Assembly: GCA_013368325.1 (NCBI GenBank)
Contig: JAACJK010000219.1
Coordinates: forward strand, 868,001 to 932,000
Source: Ephemerocybe angulata
Taxonomy: Eukaryota > Basidiomycota > Agaricomycetes > Agaricales > Psathyrellaceae
Length of the DNA stretch: 64,000 nucleotides
Direction of reading: 5' to 3'
Positions within the stretch are counted from its first letter, which is position 1. Each line of letters starts with the position of its first letter. Made by a program: the position numbers and the translations under genes. This document shows positions 48,041 to 57,658 of the stretch, piece by piece. The notes under the pieces were generated by a model that was not told the DNA's origin, did not search any database, and saw only the letters and a program-made list of their open reading frames with translations.

Positions 48041-49644
48041 TCAAGCCGACGTCGCATTGTTAAAGATCAACAAGTTAACCGTCTTGTCAGGCAAATCCGC
48101 AAGGAGACCCTTGCTGCTCAGCGCCAACAGCGCCTTCTTCAGCTGCTTCGGGCTCAGCGTGGGGCGCTTGGGCACAGGGGCGGTCGCAGCCTCAACAAGA
48201 GCGGGAGGGGGCAGGAACGCAGCAATCCACTCGGGCATCACGGCGTGCGCGACACTGTAGAGCGAGGCGGTCTTCTGCAAGACACGCTGGCTCTCGAGGG
48301 TGATGAGGTTGTCCTCGGCGTCGAACGAGGGGTCGAAGTGGGGCGAGGGGTAGATGGAGAGGAGGTAGGCGAGGAGACCGGCCGTGTGGGGCGAGGCCAT
48401 GGACGTGCCGGAGAGGGTGGAGGTGGCGGTCTTGCTTCCGGTGTAGGTGGAGAGGATGTTCAGGCCAGGGGCGAAGACATCGACGCAGGCACCGTGGTTG
48501 GAGAAGTAGGCCCTCTCGTCGCCGAGAGTCGAGGCACCGACGGTGACAGCGTTCTCAGCAGCCGCAGGGGAGTAGTTGCAAGCGTCACGGTTGTCGTTAC
48601 CTAGACGAATGTCAGTTAAGATAGGGGCTGTGTAGGTCGTCGCATCACTCACCAGCTGCGACGGCGAAATGGAGACCGGACTCCACAGCCTTGTTAACAG
48701 CATCGTCGAGAGCCTGAGACTTGCCACCACCGAGGGACATGTTGGCGACGGATCCCTTGTGGCTGGTCTTGCCAGTGGCAGCGAACTCTTGCTCAGCAAT
48801 GGCCTTCTTCTTGTAGGCCTGGGTAGCAGCCCAGGAGACACCGCCAATGACGTCGGACATGGTACCGCTGCCGTTGGATCCCAAGACCTTGACAGCGATA
48901 ACGTTGGCCTTCTTGGCAACACCGTACTTGCGCGAAGCGACGGTGCCAGCGCAGTGAGAGCCGTGGCCATTGCCGTCGAGGTCCTCGTCGTTCTGGGGGA
49001 TGGTCTTGCCCCAGGACGCGCGGCCCTCGAACTCGACGTGGTCGACGTTGATACCGGTGTCGACGATGTAGACATCGACGCCGTCGCCACCCTCACTGTC
49101 GTACACGTACTTCGTGAAGGTGCTGAAGGTCAGCTTGGGCCGGTGGCTAATTCGGGCAAGACCCTGTTATAATAAGAGCCGAATTAGACGAGACGTGTCA
49201 TAGCCGGAACGGAAGGAATTAACGCACCCAGGGCGCGGAGCGCTGGACCTCCGTGGTCTTCACGATCTGGTCCTTCTCTACGTAGGCAACCTCAGGCCTG
49301 AGCCTGAGCTGCTCGAGGACACGCTCGGTGAAGCGGCCGGCGTAGCCGTGGATGTGGCCGTCGTAGACCTGCTGGATGCCGGAGAGGTCGCCGATGAGCG
49401 GGTCTTCGCTGTGCAGCTGCTGCAGGAAGGTCAGGTGCTCGGCCTTGGCGTCGGGGTGGACATCGTCCTTGAGAATGACGATGTAGGAGTTGTCTACGGT
49501 GCCATGGGGATGGTCGCTGGCGAGGAGGGGTGCGAGGCCAACGGAGGAGCGTCCGGGAGGGGAGAGGGGCGTGGAGAGCGGGGTGGCAAGGACAGCGGAG
49601 ATGCACGAGACAGCGACCACGGCCCACTTGGTGAAAGGAGTCAT
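48041..49644 (-). CDS. Subtilisin-like serine protease (S8A, proteinase K/cerevisin type)
   Basis: Secreted or vacuolar endopeptidase made as a preproprotein. The start at 49644 gives a signal peptide MTPFTKWAVVAVSCISAVLA, then an I9 propeptide inhibitor (NSYIVILKDDVHPDAKAEHL to VAYVEKDQIVK). The catalytic domain carries the Asp in DVYIVDTGINVDHVEF, the His in DGNGHGSHCAGTVASRKYGV, the oxyanion Asn in AAGNDNRDACNYSPAAAENA (across an intron at about 48601-48650) and the Ser in LSGTSMASPHTAGLLAYLL. A second intron (about 49167-49228) lies between propeptide and catalytic domain. An unusual C-terminal extension of about 70 residues, rich in Ala, Pro and Leu, ends with VNLLIFNNATSA, close to the ending seen in vacuolar protease B types. 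Fully intact. It lies within the NACHT cluster. Confidence 0.92.
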
Positions 49645-50382
49645 GGTGTTGGTAGGGAAGAGAGAGAGAGCGCGGGACTGGCCCTAGTTAACAACTTGTT
49701 TGGCCTTGTTTATCCCTCAGGCCAATTGCCGCCCCGCACTGCGCAGCCTGAGCGCACGGACTTTGAGTCATGCTCGCTCCACCCTGTACAACCCAAACGG
49801 GGTCATCATCGACACCAGCCACTCCCTGCAAGCGCTTGAGCTCTTGTGTCTGCGTCATCATTCGGCTCGAATATGTCATCACCGGAACAGGCCCCTATCC
49901 GGACAATCCTCCAGGTCTCGTTTATCGTTCGACTACAGTAAGGTTAAAGCTTCTTGAAGTTGGTGTCTCAGGGAGTCTGGAATGCGTGTAATCACACCGC
50001 GAGCATGATTACGAGCAATCACCGGGATTGACTTCGAATGGTGCGATGCCGAGGTTGCGACATCGGTGGATACTCCCGAGTCGCAGAGAGAGCGATCCTC
50101 GCAAGGAACACGGACAGCCATTGGACTGCAAGGTGCTGTATTATTACTCCCACTATGTCTGAATGCTAATCTACGTCGCTCAAGATGCTATGCATGTTCT
50201 GACAGTCCCATATACCAGCCAGGCGCTCAAGTGAGAAGCTGTTGTTGCAGCGGCCGCAGAGTGGACGGGCTGAGCGTGTGGGCAACGCGGTGCCCAGGGT
50301 GCTCTGACTCGTCAGACTGTTCGAGGAGGACGTCATTGGCGTTGCTGTGGCGTCGGGGTGTGCTGGGGCAGGACATTAAAGT

Positions 50383-50395
50383 TGGGCGTCTAATT
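50383..50395 (+). promoter_or_regulatory. GGGCGTCTAATTT motif upstream of the NACHT3 unit
   Basis: GGGCGTCTAATTT, about 165 bp before the extra exon-1 copy (ATG 50548) and about 415 bp before the NACHT3 start at 50801. The spacing to the first exon-1 copy equals that in NACHT2 and NACHT4. Confidence 0.45.
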
Positions 50396-50547
50396 TCCTA
50401 ATCTGCGTGGTCGCTGCTGTGCTTTTGCCTCGTTGTAAACACGTTGCAGTAGACAGGAAGGATGGGATGCTGCGTAGCTCAGCCCTCTCTTGCCCTCTTA
50501 CCACCATCTACACGTCTACAAGATGTCACTCTCACTCACAGGAAATA

Positions 50548-50715
50548 TGGCCTCGAAGCGACAACGATCCCCGCCACATGAACTTTCGAACGCGGATTGT
50601 CTCCCTCCGTCTAAGAAAGGGAAGATAGACGAAGTCTCCTCAGCTCCATCTACTTCCACCCCCAGCGACGCTCGACATGCTCCCACACCCAGCAGCTCGA
50701 CTCTAGACAGGCAGG
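50548..50715 (+). pseudogene. Truncated duplicate of NACHT exon 1
   Basis: Reads MASKRQRSPPHELSNADCLP and PSKKGKIDEVSSAPSTSTPS, then HAPTPSSSTLD, which aligns with the NACHT3 and NACHT4 leaders but stops before the FFPNAHAFQLDRLEYTHT block. Upstream flanks (CCACCATCTACAC and CTCTCAC) are repeated before NACHT3 exon 1, so a segment of about 240 bp was duplicated in tandem. It could serve as an alternative promoter and 5' exon. Confidence 0.75.
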
Positions 50716-50800
50716 TTGGACGCTGCGTGGTTTATGACCTTTCTTGACCTCTTCCCACCATCTACACATCTACAGGTTGTTACTCTCACCCACCGGAAAT

Positions 50801-52944
50801 ATGGCCTCGAAGCGGCAAGGACCCCCGCCACACGAGCTCTCGAACAGGGAGTCTCTCCCTCTGTCTAAGAATGGGAAGGCACGCGAAGTCTCCCCATCGA
50901 CTTCGACCCTCAACGGCCCTCCACCTGCACCCACGCCCAGCAGCTCGGCTCTGCACTCTGCGCCGACATTCTTCCCCAACGCCCACGCTTTTCAACTTGA
51001 CAGGCTGGAGTACACTCATACGGCTCACCACCACTACCCACCCAGGCAGGCAGCCCCCGATGGTGTGTAGCATTGTCACATCTCTCTTGCGCCTGCTAAC
51101 GACGCCGATCATCTAGGTTGGAAGTTACTCATTGAGAAAAGCGCCCCAAACGCCCTCTACAACTCTGCCGCTAGGTTCGATGCCCCCAAGTGCGATGAAG
51201 ACACGCGGATCGAGGTGACGAACGAGATCATGGGCTGGATTCAAGACCGGGACGCACCCACGCAGATACTCTGCATGACTGGGGCTGCGGGAGCAGGAAA
51301 GTCCGCCTTGCAGCAAACGGTCTCCGAGCGCTGCGCCAGAGGCAAGATACTCGCGGCGTCGTTCTTCTTCAATGCTGCGGACCCGACGCGCGACAACGTC
51401 TCCGGGCTTGTACCGACAATTGCATACCAGCTGGGTTTGGGGAACCATAATCTTCGACAGTTCATTGGCGATGCCGTTGAACACGACCCCCTCGTTTTCG
51501 ACAAGGAGCTGAAGACACAGATGGAAATGCTGATCGTCGACCCCGTCCACCGTGTCCTGGCGAACCACCAACCCAACTCCGAAGCGTTCCCCTACGTCCT
51601 CCTCATTGACGGCCTTGACGAATGCAGTGGGGAAGACAGGCAACGAGAGCTCCTCGTCGCCATCCAAGAATGTCTCCTTCGCGGCAGGACGCCATTCCGC
51701 ATCTTCCTCGCAAGTCGCCCTGAAATGGCGATATACGAAGCTCTCCATGAGAGCGGCCACCTCCACAATGCAGCTTACCACATCCGCCTAAGTGACGACT
51801 ACGACGCTACCGGCGACATCCGCCGTTCAGTCCAGAGAAGGTTGCATGAACTCGGCTTGCGACGAAAGCTGAAGAAGGGGTGGCTTAGTGAAAGTGACGT
51901 TGAAGCCATTGTGGAAGCCTCGTCGGGGCAGTACGTCTATGCTGCCACCGTCACCCGATACATTTCTGAGCCTCGTGGGTCTCCTGCTGAACGACTGCGT
52001 GCGGTGCTCACCTGGGCCCCAGGAAAAGGTCACAAAGCAAAGCCCTTTGCTTCCCTTGATTTTCTGTATAGACACATCCTTCTCAGATCTCAGCAGGCGT
52101 TTGAAGAAGCCGATGACGGGGGTCGCGATTTCCTTCTTCTCTTGAACTGCTTCATCGATGAAAACCTCGTATCGGCCCTTTCTTTCCAGGAGATCATCTG
52201 CCTACTTGATCTTGGAACGCCCGAGGCCATTATCTGCGACCTACGTTCCATATTTCATATATCCCCCAGCGATATCCTCACCCCCTATCACAGATCGCTT
52301 CACGAGTTTATGTACGATCCAGATCGAGCCGGGCCTGTTTACGTTGGACAGGATCGGATTCAAGACCACATAACAAAATGCTGCCTTGCTCACATCTCCG
52401 AATCCTCTTTGGATGGTGAGTGCTGCCTGAGCAGTATTTGCATAAATTATAGCTTAAAGAAAGCTTTACCTAGACACTAACGACGGGTACTCGACAGCTG
52501 ACCGTGAAGATACAGTCCAGTATAACTCGGATCTGCTGGGGGCCTGGGCCTTTATCGTACTAATGGTGCCATTGGATCACCTTCCAAAGAACTTTTTCGG
52601 GAAGTCCATCGTTCCCTTCATAGAGAATGACGGGTTTGAGAAAGTGGATAAATGGTTCAGATCCCCAGTATACGAAGCCCCGGCCAAATATACGTTTACC
52701 AGCATGATTGCAAGGCGTAGGGCCTTCTTCTACGGTTGGGAAAAGTGGTACTGTTCTTACCTTCTTCAGAACTTAGAGGTACGCGCGTATATATACGTCC
52801 CGCACCCCGAGTGGAGAGAAGTCTTATCCGTTTCAACAGGATCTCGCTCCGGAATTGACCATTGCCCTGCGGAAGTATGGTGTGTTGTGGAGGACTTGGT
52901 TGGAGTCGATTGAAGACTCCTTGCGGGAGGATTGGAAAACATAA
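50801..52944 (+). CDS. NACHT-domain NLR-like protein, copy 3
   Basis: Exon 1 starts MASKRQGPPPHELSNRESLP and ends with the block PTFFPNAHAFQLDRLEYTHT; an intron 51063-51116 leads to GWKLLIEKSAPNALYNSAAR. The NACHT core is intact: GAAGAGKSALQQT (Walker A), LLIDGLDEC (Walker B), FLASRPEMAIYEALHESGHL, RRSVQRRLHELGLRRK, SGQYVYAATVTRYISEPRG and YHRSLHEFMYDPDRAG. Later exons give FFGKSIVPFIENDGFEKVDK and DLAPELTIALRKYGVLWRTW, with a stop TAA at 52942. Compared with NACHT4 this stop is early: after it the same frame stays open and, through a shared intron near 52973-53025, reads an acidic tail (see findings). The whole gene is one half of a tandem duplication with NACHT4. Confidence 0.85.
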
Positions 52945-53893
52945 AGCTCTCGTCATTCTTCAACGTCCCCGTATGTTTCACTTTTTCAAGGAAAGCGACG
53001 CAATTGATTTAAAGCCTATCCAGATCGGATAATTCAGAGGGGGGATCAGATAAATCTTTGTATGAATCTCACGGAGAGACGGACGATTCTTCGGCGGATT
53101 CAGACGAGGAGACGGGCAATTCTTCGTCTGGATGGGAAAGGGAGGGAGAAGATTCGGAAAGCGACAGTAAAGAGTGAGGAGGGTCGGATGGCTGGGTTTC
53201 TAAGACAGTGAAAGGACGACCAAGGGCATCATCTTTGCATTGTAAGATTTAGGGCGCCTAATTTGAATCCGTTTCGGATAAATCGTATTCGTGTTGCTGT
53301 GCACACTTGTCGAAGAACAGAGGTGACAATGGGTTACTGCCCCCACTATCCTGTGCAAGCCAAAGGGGTTCGCTTTGTCCCTCCGACCCTTTCAAGTTGG
53401 TACCGGGAGGCTCGAGCCTCTAGATCTGCGAGCGCCTGGGCACTTTTTCAGGCATCATCAAGGTCGAACATGTCATCACCGGAACAAATTCCTGTTCAGT
53501 GCTAACAAAAAAAGATTCATGCGATGCAGTTAATTTAAAGGTCTCCAGGTCTCGTTCGATTAATTTTACTTACGAAGGGCGAAAGCTGCTCTGTGCAGGC
53601 ACCAGGGTGCTACTACCTGAGATGTGTGCCATTCTCTAGCGAGCTGTATTACGGTCGATCAACCAAGGCCATTGGCGTCGCGATATCGAGGTCGCATGAG
53701 GCTATCTATGTCTCGTAAACCAACTTGCTCAAGGATATTGAACTCGGGCGCCTAATTACCTAATCTGCATGCTGCCTGCCAGTGCTGTGCTTGCCTCTTG
53801 CAGCTGGGTGCGGCACGAGGCTCAACGTTCAGCGTTCAACCCTCTCTTGACTTCTTCCTGCCGTCTGACATCCCATCCACAGGAGGAATACCT
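52945..53893. other. Region between NACHT3 and NACHT4
   Basis: First part (to about 53177) would encode an acidic Ser/Glu-rich tail if the NACHT3 stop were absent. GGGCGCCTAATTT at 53252-53264 lies in the 3' flank, which resembles the NACHT4 3' flank near 56350-56450. The second part, from about 53460, is the upstream region of the NACHT4 unit and resembles 49860-50440. Confidence 0.6.
53745..53757 (+). promoter_or_regulatory. GGGCGCCTAATTA motif upstream of NACHT4
   Basis: GGGCGCCTAATTA, about 150 bp before the NACHT4 start at 53894. Confidence 0.45.
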
Positions 53894-56220
53894 ATGGCCT
53901 CGAAACGACAAAGGTCTCCACCCAGTGTGCTTTCGAGCGCAGATTCACTCCCTCCGCCTAAGAAAGGGAAGACAAGCGAAGTCTCTTCAGTTCCGTCGAC
54001 TTCCACTCTCAGCGACGGTCGACCCGCACCCACGTCCAGCAGCTCAGCTCTTCATTCTGCGCCGACATTCTTTCCCAACGCCCACGCTTTTCAACTTGAT
54101 AGGCTAGAGTACACTCACACCGCCCACCACCACTACCCACCAAAGCAGGCAGTTCACGATGGTATGATAGCATTGTAAATACTACTCATGCACCTACTAA
54201 CGGCTGCCGTCACCCAGGCTGGAAGTTACTCGTTGAGAAAAGTGCCCCAAACGCCCTTCACGACTCATCCGCGAGATTCGATCCTCCCAAATGTGATGAG
54301 GACACACGAATTGAAGTGACGAAGGAGATCATGAGCTGGATCCAGGACCGGGACACGCCGACGCAGATCCTCTGTATGACGGGGGCTGCCGGTTCAGGAA
54401 AGTCCGCCTTGCAACAAACGGTCTCCGAGCGCTGTGCCAGTCTTAGGATCCTCGCTGCAGCGTTCTTCTTCAATGTCGCGGACCCGTCGCGCAATAACAT
54501 CTCCGGGATCGTACCGACTATCGCCTACCAGCTGGGGCAAAAGGAAACTGGCCTTAAAAAGCTGATTGGGCTTGCCGTCGAGAACGACCCTCTCATTTTC
54601 GGCAAGGCACTCAAGGCCCAGATGGAGGCGCTAATCGTCGGCCCCGTCCACCGTTTCCTGGCGAATAACCCATCCAACTCCAGATGGCTCCCCCACGCCC
54701 TCCTCATTGACGGCCTTGACGAATGCAGTGGAGAAAACAGGCAACGAGAGCTCCTCATCGCCATCCAAGACTGTCTTCTTCGCGGAAGGACGCCATTCCG
54801 CGTCTTCCTGGCAAGTCGCCCTGAAATGGCGATACGCGAAGCTCTGCACGAAAGCGGCCACCTTCACAACGCAGCTTATCACATGCGCCTCAGTGACGAC
54901 TACGACGCCACCGGCGACATCCGTCGTTCCGTCCAGAGAAGGTTGCATGAGCTCGGCCTGCGACGAAAGCTGAAGCACGGGTGGTTCAGCCACAATGACA
55001 TTGATGTCATTGTGGAAGCCGCGTCGGGGAAGTACATCTATGCTGTCACCGTAACCCGATACATTTCTGAACCTCGAGGGTCTCCTACTGAGCGACTGCG
55101 TGCGGTACTCACCTGGACTCCAGGGAAAGGTCAGAATGCAAAGCCCTTTGCTTCTCTCGATATGTTGTATAGAAACATCATTATCAGAGCCCAGCAGGCT
55201 TTTGAAGATGCCGATGAAGGGGATCGCGATTTCCTTCTTCTCTTGAACTGTGTTATCTGGGTTAGCGAGACCTGGACCCGCGTCAGCCTTAAGCATCAAG
55301 AGAAACTCTACCTATTGGATTCTGGAGCATCCGAAATCATTCTCTGCGACCTACGTTCCATCATTGATATTGACATTTACAACGGCGGGCTCAAGTTCTA
55401 TCACAAATCGTTCCTCGACTTTCTGCAAGATGAAGCTCGAGCTGGGACTGTTTACGTTTGCCGGCGTCGTATGGCTGAGTATTTCTCAAAGTGCTGTCTT
55501 GATCGTATCTCCGAACTCTCTTTGGCTGGTGAGCGTTTCCTAAAGGGCATTCCTATAGATTCTGCTACATGAATTCGCTTTACTTAGATATCAACGACGG
55601 GATAAATCGACAAGGGATTCTAGACCCAGAAGACTGGGATATCCGCACATCACTGGAGCTCCTACAATCCTTTGCCGAACTATTGGTGAACCCAGATCCA
55701 TCCGATTTCCTGGAGGACTCTTTCGCGGAGGCCTTCGTTCCTTTCATAGAGAATGGCGGGCTCGAGAAAATCGATAAATGGCTTAGAGCTCCAGACGACG
55801 AAGAGCAGATGGCCCAGACTGTCTACTGGCAAAATAACCCTTACATTACAACACGTACTTCCTTTTTCAGGAGTTGGAGAGAGAGATATTGCTCTTGGCT
55901 TCTTCTTCAGTTGCAGGTACGCGCGTATATCTACGTACTAGACGTCCCGTCCTCCGAGTGGATATAAGTCTGATGCTTTTCGACAGGAGCTCGCTCCGGA
56001 ACTGGACATTGTAGTGCGGAAGTATGACGGGCTGTGGAATATTTGGTGGCAAGAACGCTTTAAAAACTGGCACGACAACGATTGCGATACATGCAGCTTT
56101 CCGTATGTTCCACTTCTTCAAAAAAAGGCGAACGCACTGATTTAAGTCTCCAGATCGGAAGATTCTGTGTACTATGCATCGGAGGGGGAGACAGACAATC
56201 CTTTGGCTCGCGAAGAATAG
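53894..56220 (+). CDS. NACHT-domain NLR-like protein, copy 4
   Basis: The most complete copy. Exon 1 starts MASKRQRSPPSVLSSADSLP and ends PTFFPNAHAFQLDRLEYTHT; after the intron come GWKLLVEKSAPNALHDSSAR, GAAGSGKSALQQT (Walker A), LLIDGLDECSGENRQRELLI (Walker B), FLASRPEMAIREALHESGHL, RRSVQRRLHELGLRRKLKHG, SGKYIYAVTVTRYISEPRG and FYHKSFLDFLQDEARAG. C-terminal exons give DINDGINRQGILDPEDWDIR, FLEDSFAEAFVPFIENGGLE, YCSWLLLQLQ and ELAPELDIVVRKYDGLWNIW. A final intron (GTATGTTCC donor near 56103, CTCCAG acceptor near 56152) joins CSF to an acidic tail SEDSVYYASEGETDNPLARE ending at 56220. Without that intron the frame would stop at 56145. Expected role: NLR-type signalling ATPase; no ligand-sensing repeats follow. 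Confidence 0.87.
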
Positions 56221-56668
56221 AAGAGGAATAATCAGTCGTACAGATCAGAAGGGGAGGGAACCAATTCGTCTTCCGCTTCGAACAGAAGCAGTCAGGAGTG
56301 AAACCCTGGCCTTCTAGAATGGTGAAAGGAGGGGCAAGGGCATCATCATCTTTGCATCGTAAAATTTAGGGCGCCTAATTCGATTACGGTTCGGATAAAT
56401 CGCGTGCGTTGCTTTGACTTGTCGGAGAACACAGGTGGCAATGGGACTGCGAGCTTGGTACTCGTGATGACCACGCTGCAACTGGAGCCCAACGTCGAGA
56501 CAATGCCTTGTGATTGAGGCTTGACTTGGTGCCCCAAAACATGCGGCCACAAAGGCGATCTGTCGGTAACAAAGAGAATCGGAAGTGGCACAAAGACAAT
56601 GGGCGAAGGGGACCGCGCAGGTATAAAGAGGGTGGCAGGGGCACTAGTGTGGACCAGAAAGTCCCGTC
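56221..56668. other. Intergenic region, NACHT4 3' flank and next promoter
   Basis: GGGCGCCTAATTCGA at 56369-56383 sits in a 3' flank shared with NACHT3. A TATA-like GTATAAAGAG near 56620 fits the promoter of the next gene. Confidence 0.5.
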
Positions 56669-57339
56669 ATGTCGCACACCATGAGCAGCCTCGGATCCCC
56701 TTCGTCGCCGTACAACTCGGTTCTGAAGTCCAGTCATGACGATCGGACGCTCTTACCACCTGCAGACCCCTACTTCCCATGGAGCTTAATGAAGAAACCA
56801 CAAGGCTCCGGCGGCGCGAAAGGCCAGGCAACGACCAAGGGAGGATCCGTGGATATGGTCCCGATTGACGAGGACGAACAGTACACGTTGACCGGTTATG
56901 GCGAAATTCCTTTGTCCCGCGATGATTTCTTGCCAGGTCCGCTTTCTGTAGCCATGGGTAGTAGCCGAGATGAAGATATAGGTCCAGAGGTTCGCCCAGT
57001 TTACGCTTGTCCCTGGCGATCCAGACCCTGATGTAATTCCAGGACCAACTCGAGGATGATACTGGACCTGAAACGCCAGAATCCAAGTCCGCTGGGTTCC
57101 TAATATTCCCTAACTACTTTTCTTTCGTGGAGAGCATCCAGGGGCTTGCGAAGAGCCTTGTTCGAGCGCCTGAAGTAGGCGAAAACGGCAGGTCAAAGCC
57201 CAAGTCCGCGCCATTGGTGCCAAAGGGCCCGAAACATTTCAAGCGCCCTGCACCCCCCAGTTATAGCTCGGCCTACAGAGATCCTGGAGTCGGAGAGTTG
57301 TACCGAGGGCAGATACCGTCCCGAGTCCGTTTTGTGTAG
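56669..57339 (+). CDS. Unknown two-exon protein
   Basis: I do not recognise this gene. The start at 56669 (MSHTMSSLGSPSSPYNSVLK; MSS at 56681 is an alternative) is followed by TLLPPADPYFPWSLMKKPQG and VDMVPIDEDEQYTLTGYGEI. An intron with donor after GPE (near 56990) and acceptor ATTCCAG (near 57041) joins DQLEDDTGPETPESKSAGFL and IFPNYFSFVESIQGLAKSLV. The C terminus is Pro/Lys-rich and ends YRGQIPSRVRFV at 57339. No signal peptide or membrane segment is evident. The splicing restores one frame of about 205 residues, which supports a real gene; function unknown. Confidence 0.5.
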
Positions 57340-57658
57340 TAGATAGAAGTTGAAGAGAGAGAGATCAATGATCTTGTGACCGATGCATCTCTTTATGGCG
57401 CAAAACGTGCCCAGTTTTTGACCAGTTGACCGAACATGTGTTGAGATTCTTTTGCTCCCTGCGTCGACCTTCCCTTTCATCCTTCCTCATCGTCGAGAAC
57501 ATCCTGCAGCTGGTCGCGAAGAAACGCGCCAAGGTAGTGGCACCTGGCCCAATCTTGGTTGTCGCTTCTCTTCGTAAGCCTCCCATCTCGCTGCCTTCTG
57601 GAATTGCTCTTTTATGACTTGGCCCAGATACGACCAGCGCACACCCAACCTCTAGTCA
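57340..57658. other. Intergenic region
   Basis: Pyrimidine-rich stretch before the next ATG, consistent with a promoter and 5' leader. Nothing else seen. Confidence 0.4.

Larger units (their letters stand above)
49645..50800. other. Divergent region with NACHT3 upstream sequence and extra exon-1 copy
   Basis: From about 49870 onward the sequence resembles 53460-53890 (shared ATGTCATCACCGGAACA, the CTCCAGGTCTCGTT block and the motif region), marking the start of the tandem unit that carries NACHT3. It also holds the promoter of the protease on the minus strand and the truncated exon-1 copy listed separately. Confidence 0.6.

Noticed and set aside
54631..55299. 222-codon minus-strand open frame (similar one at 51125-51781)
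   Set aside because: Antisense shadows in the same phase of two paralogous NACHT exons; their resemblance comes from the paralogy.
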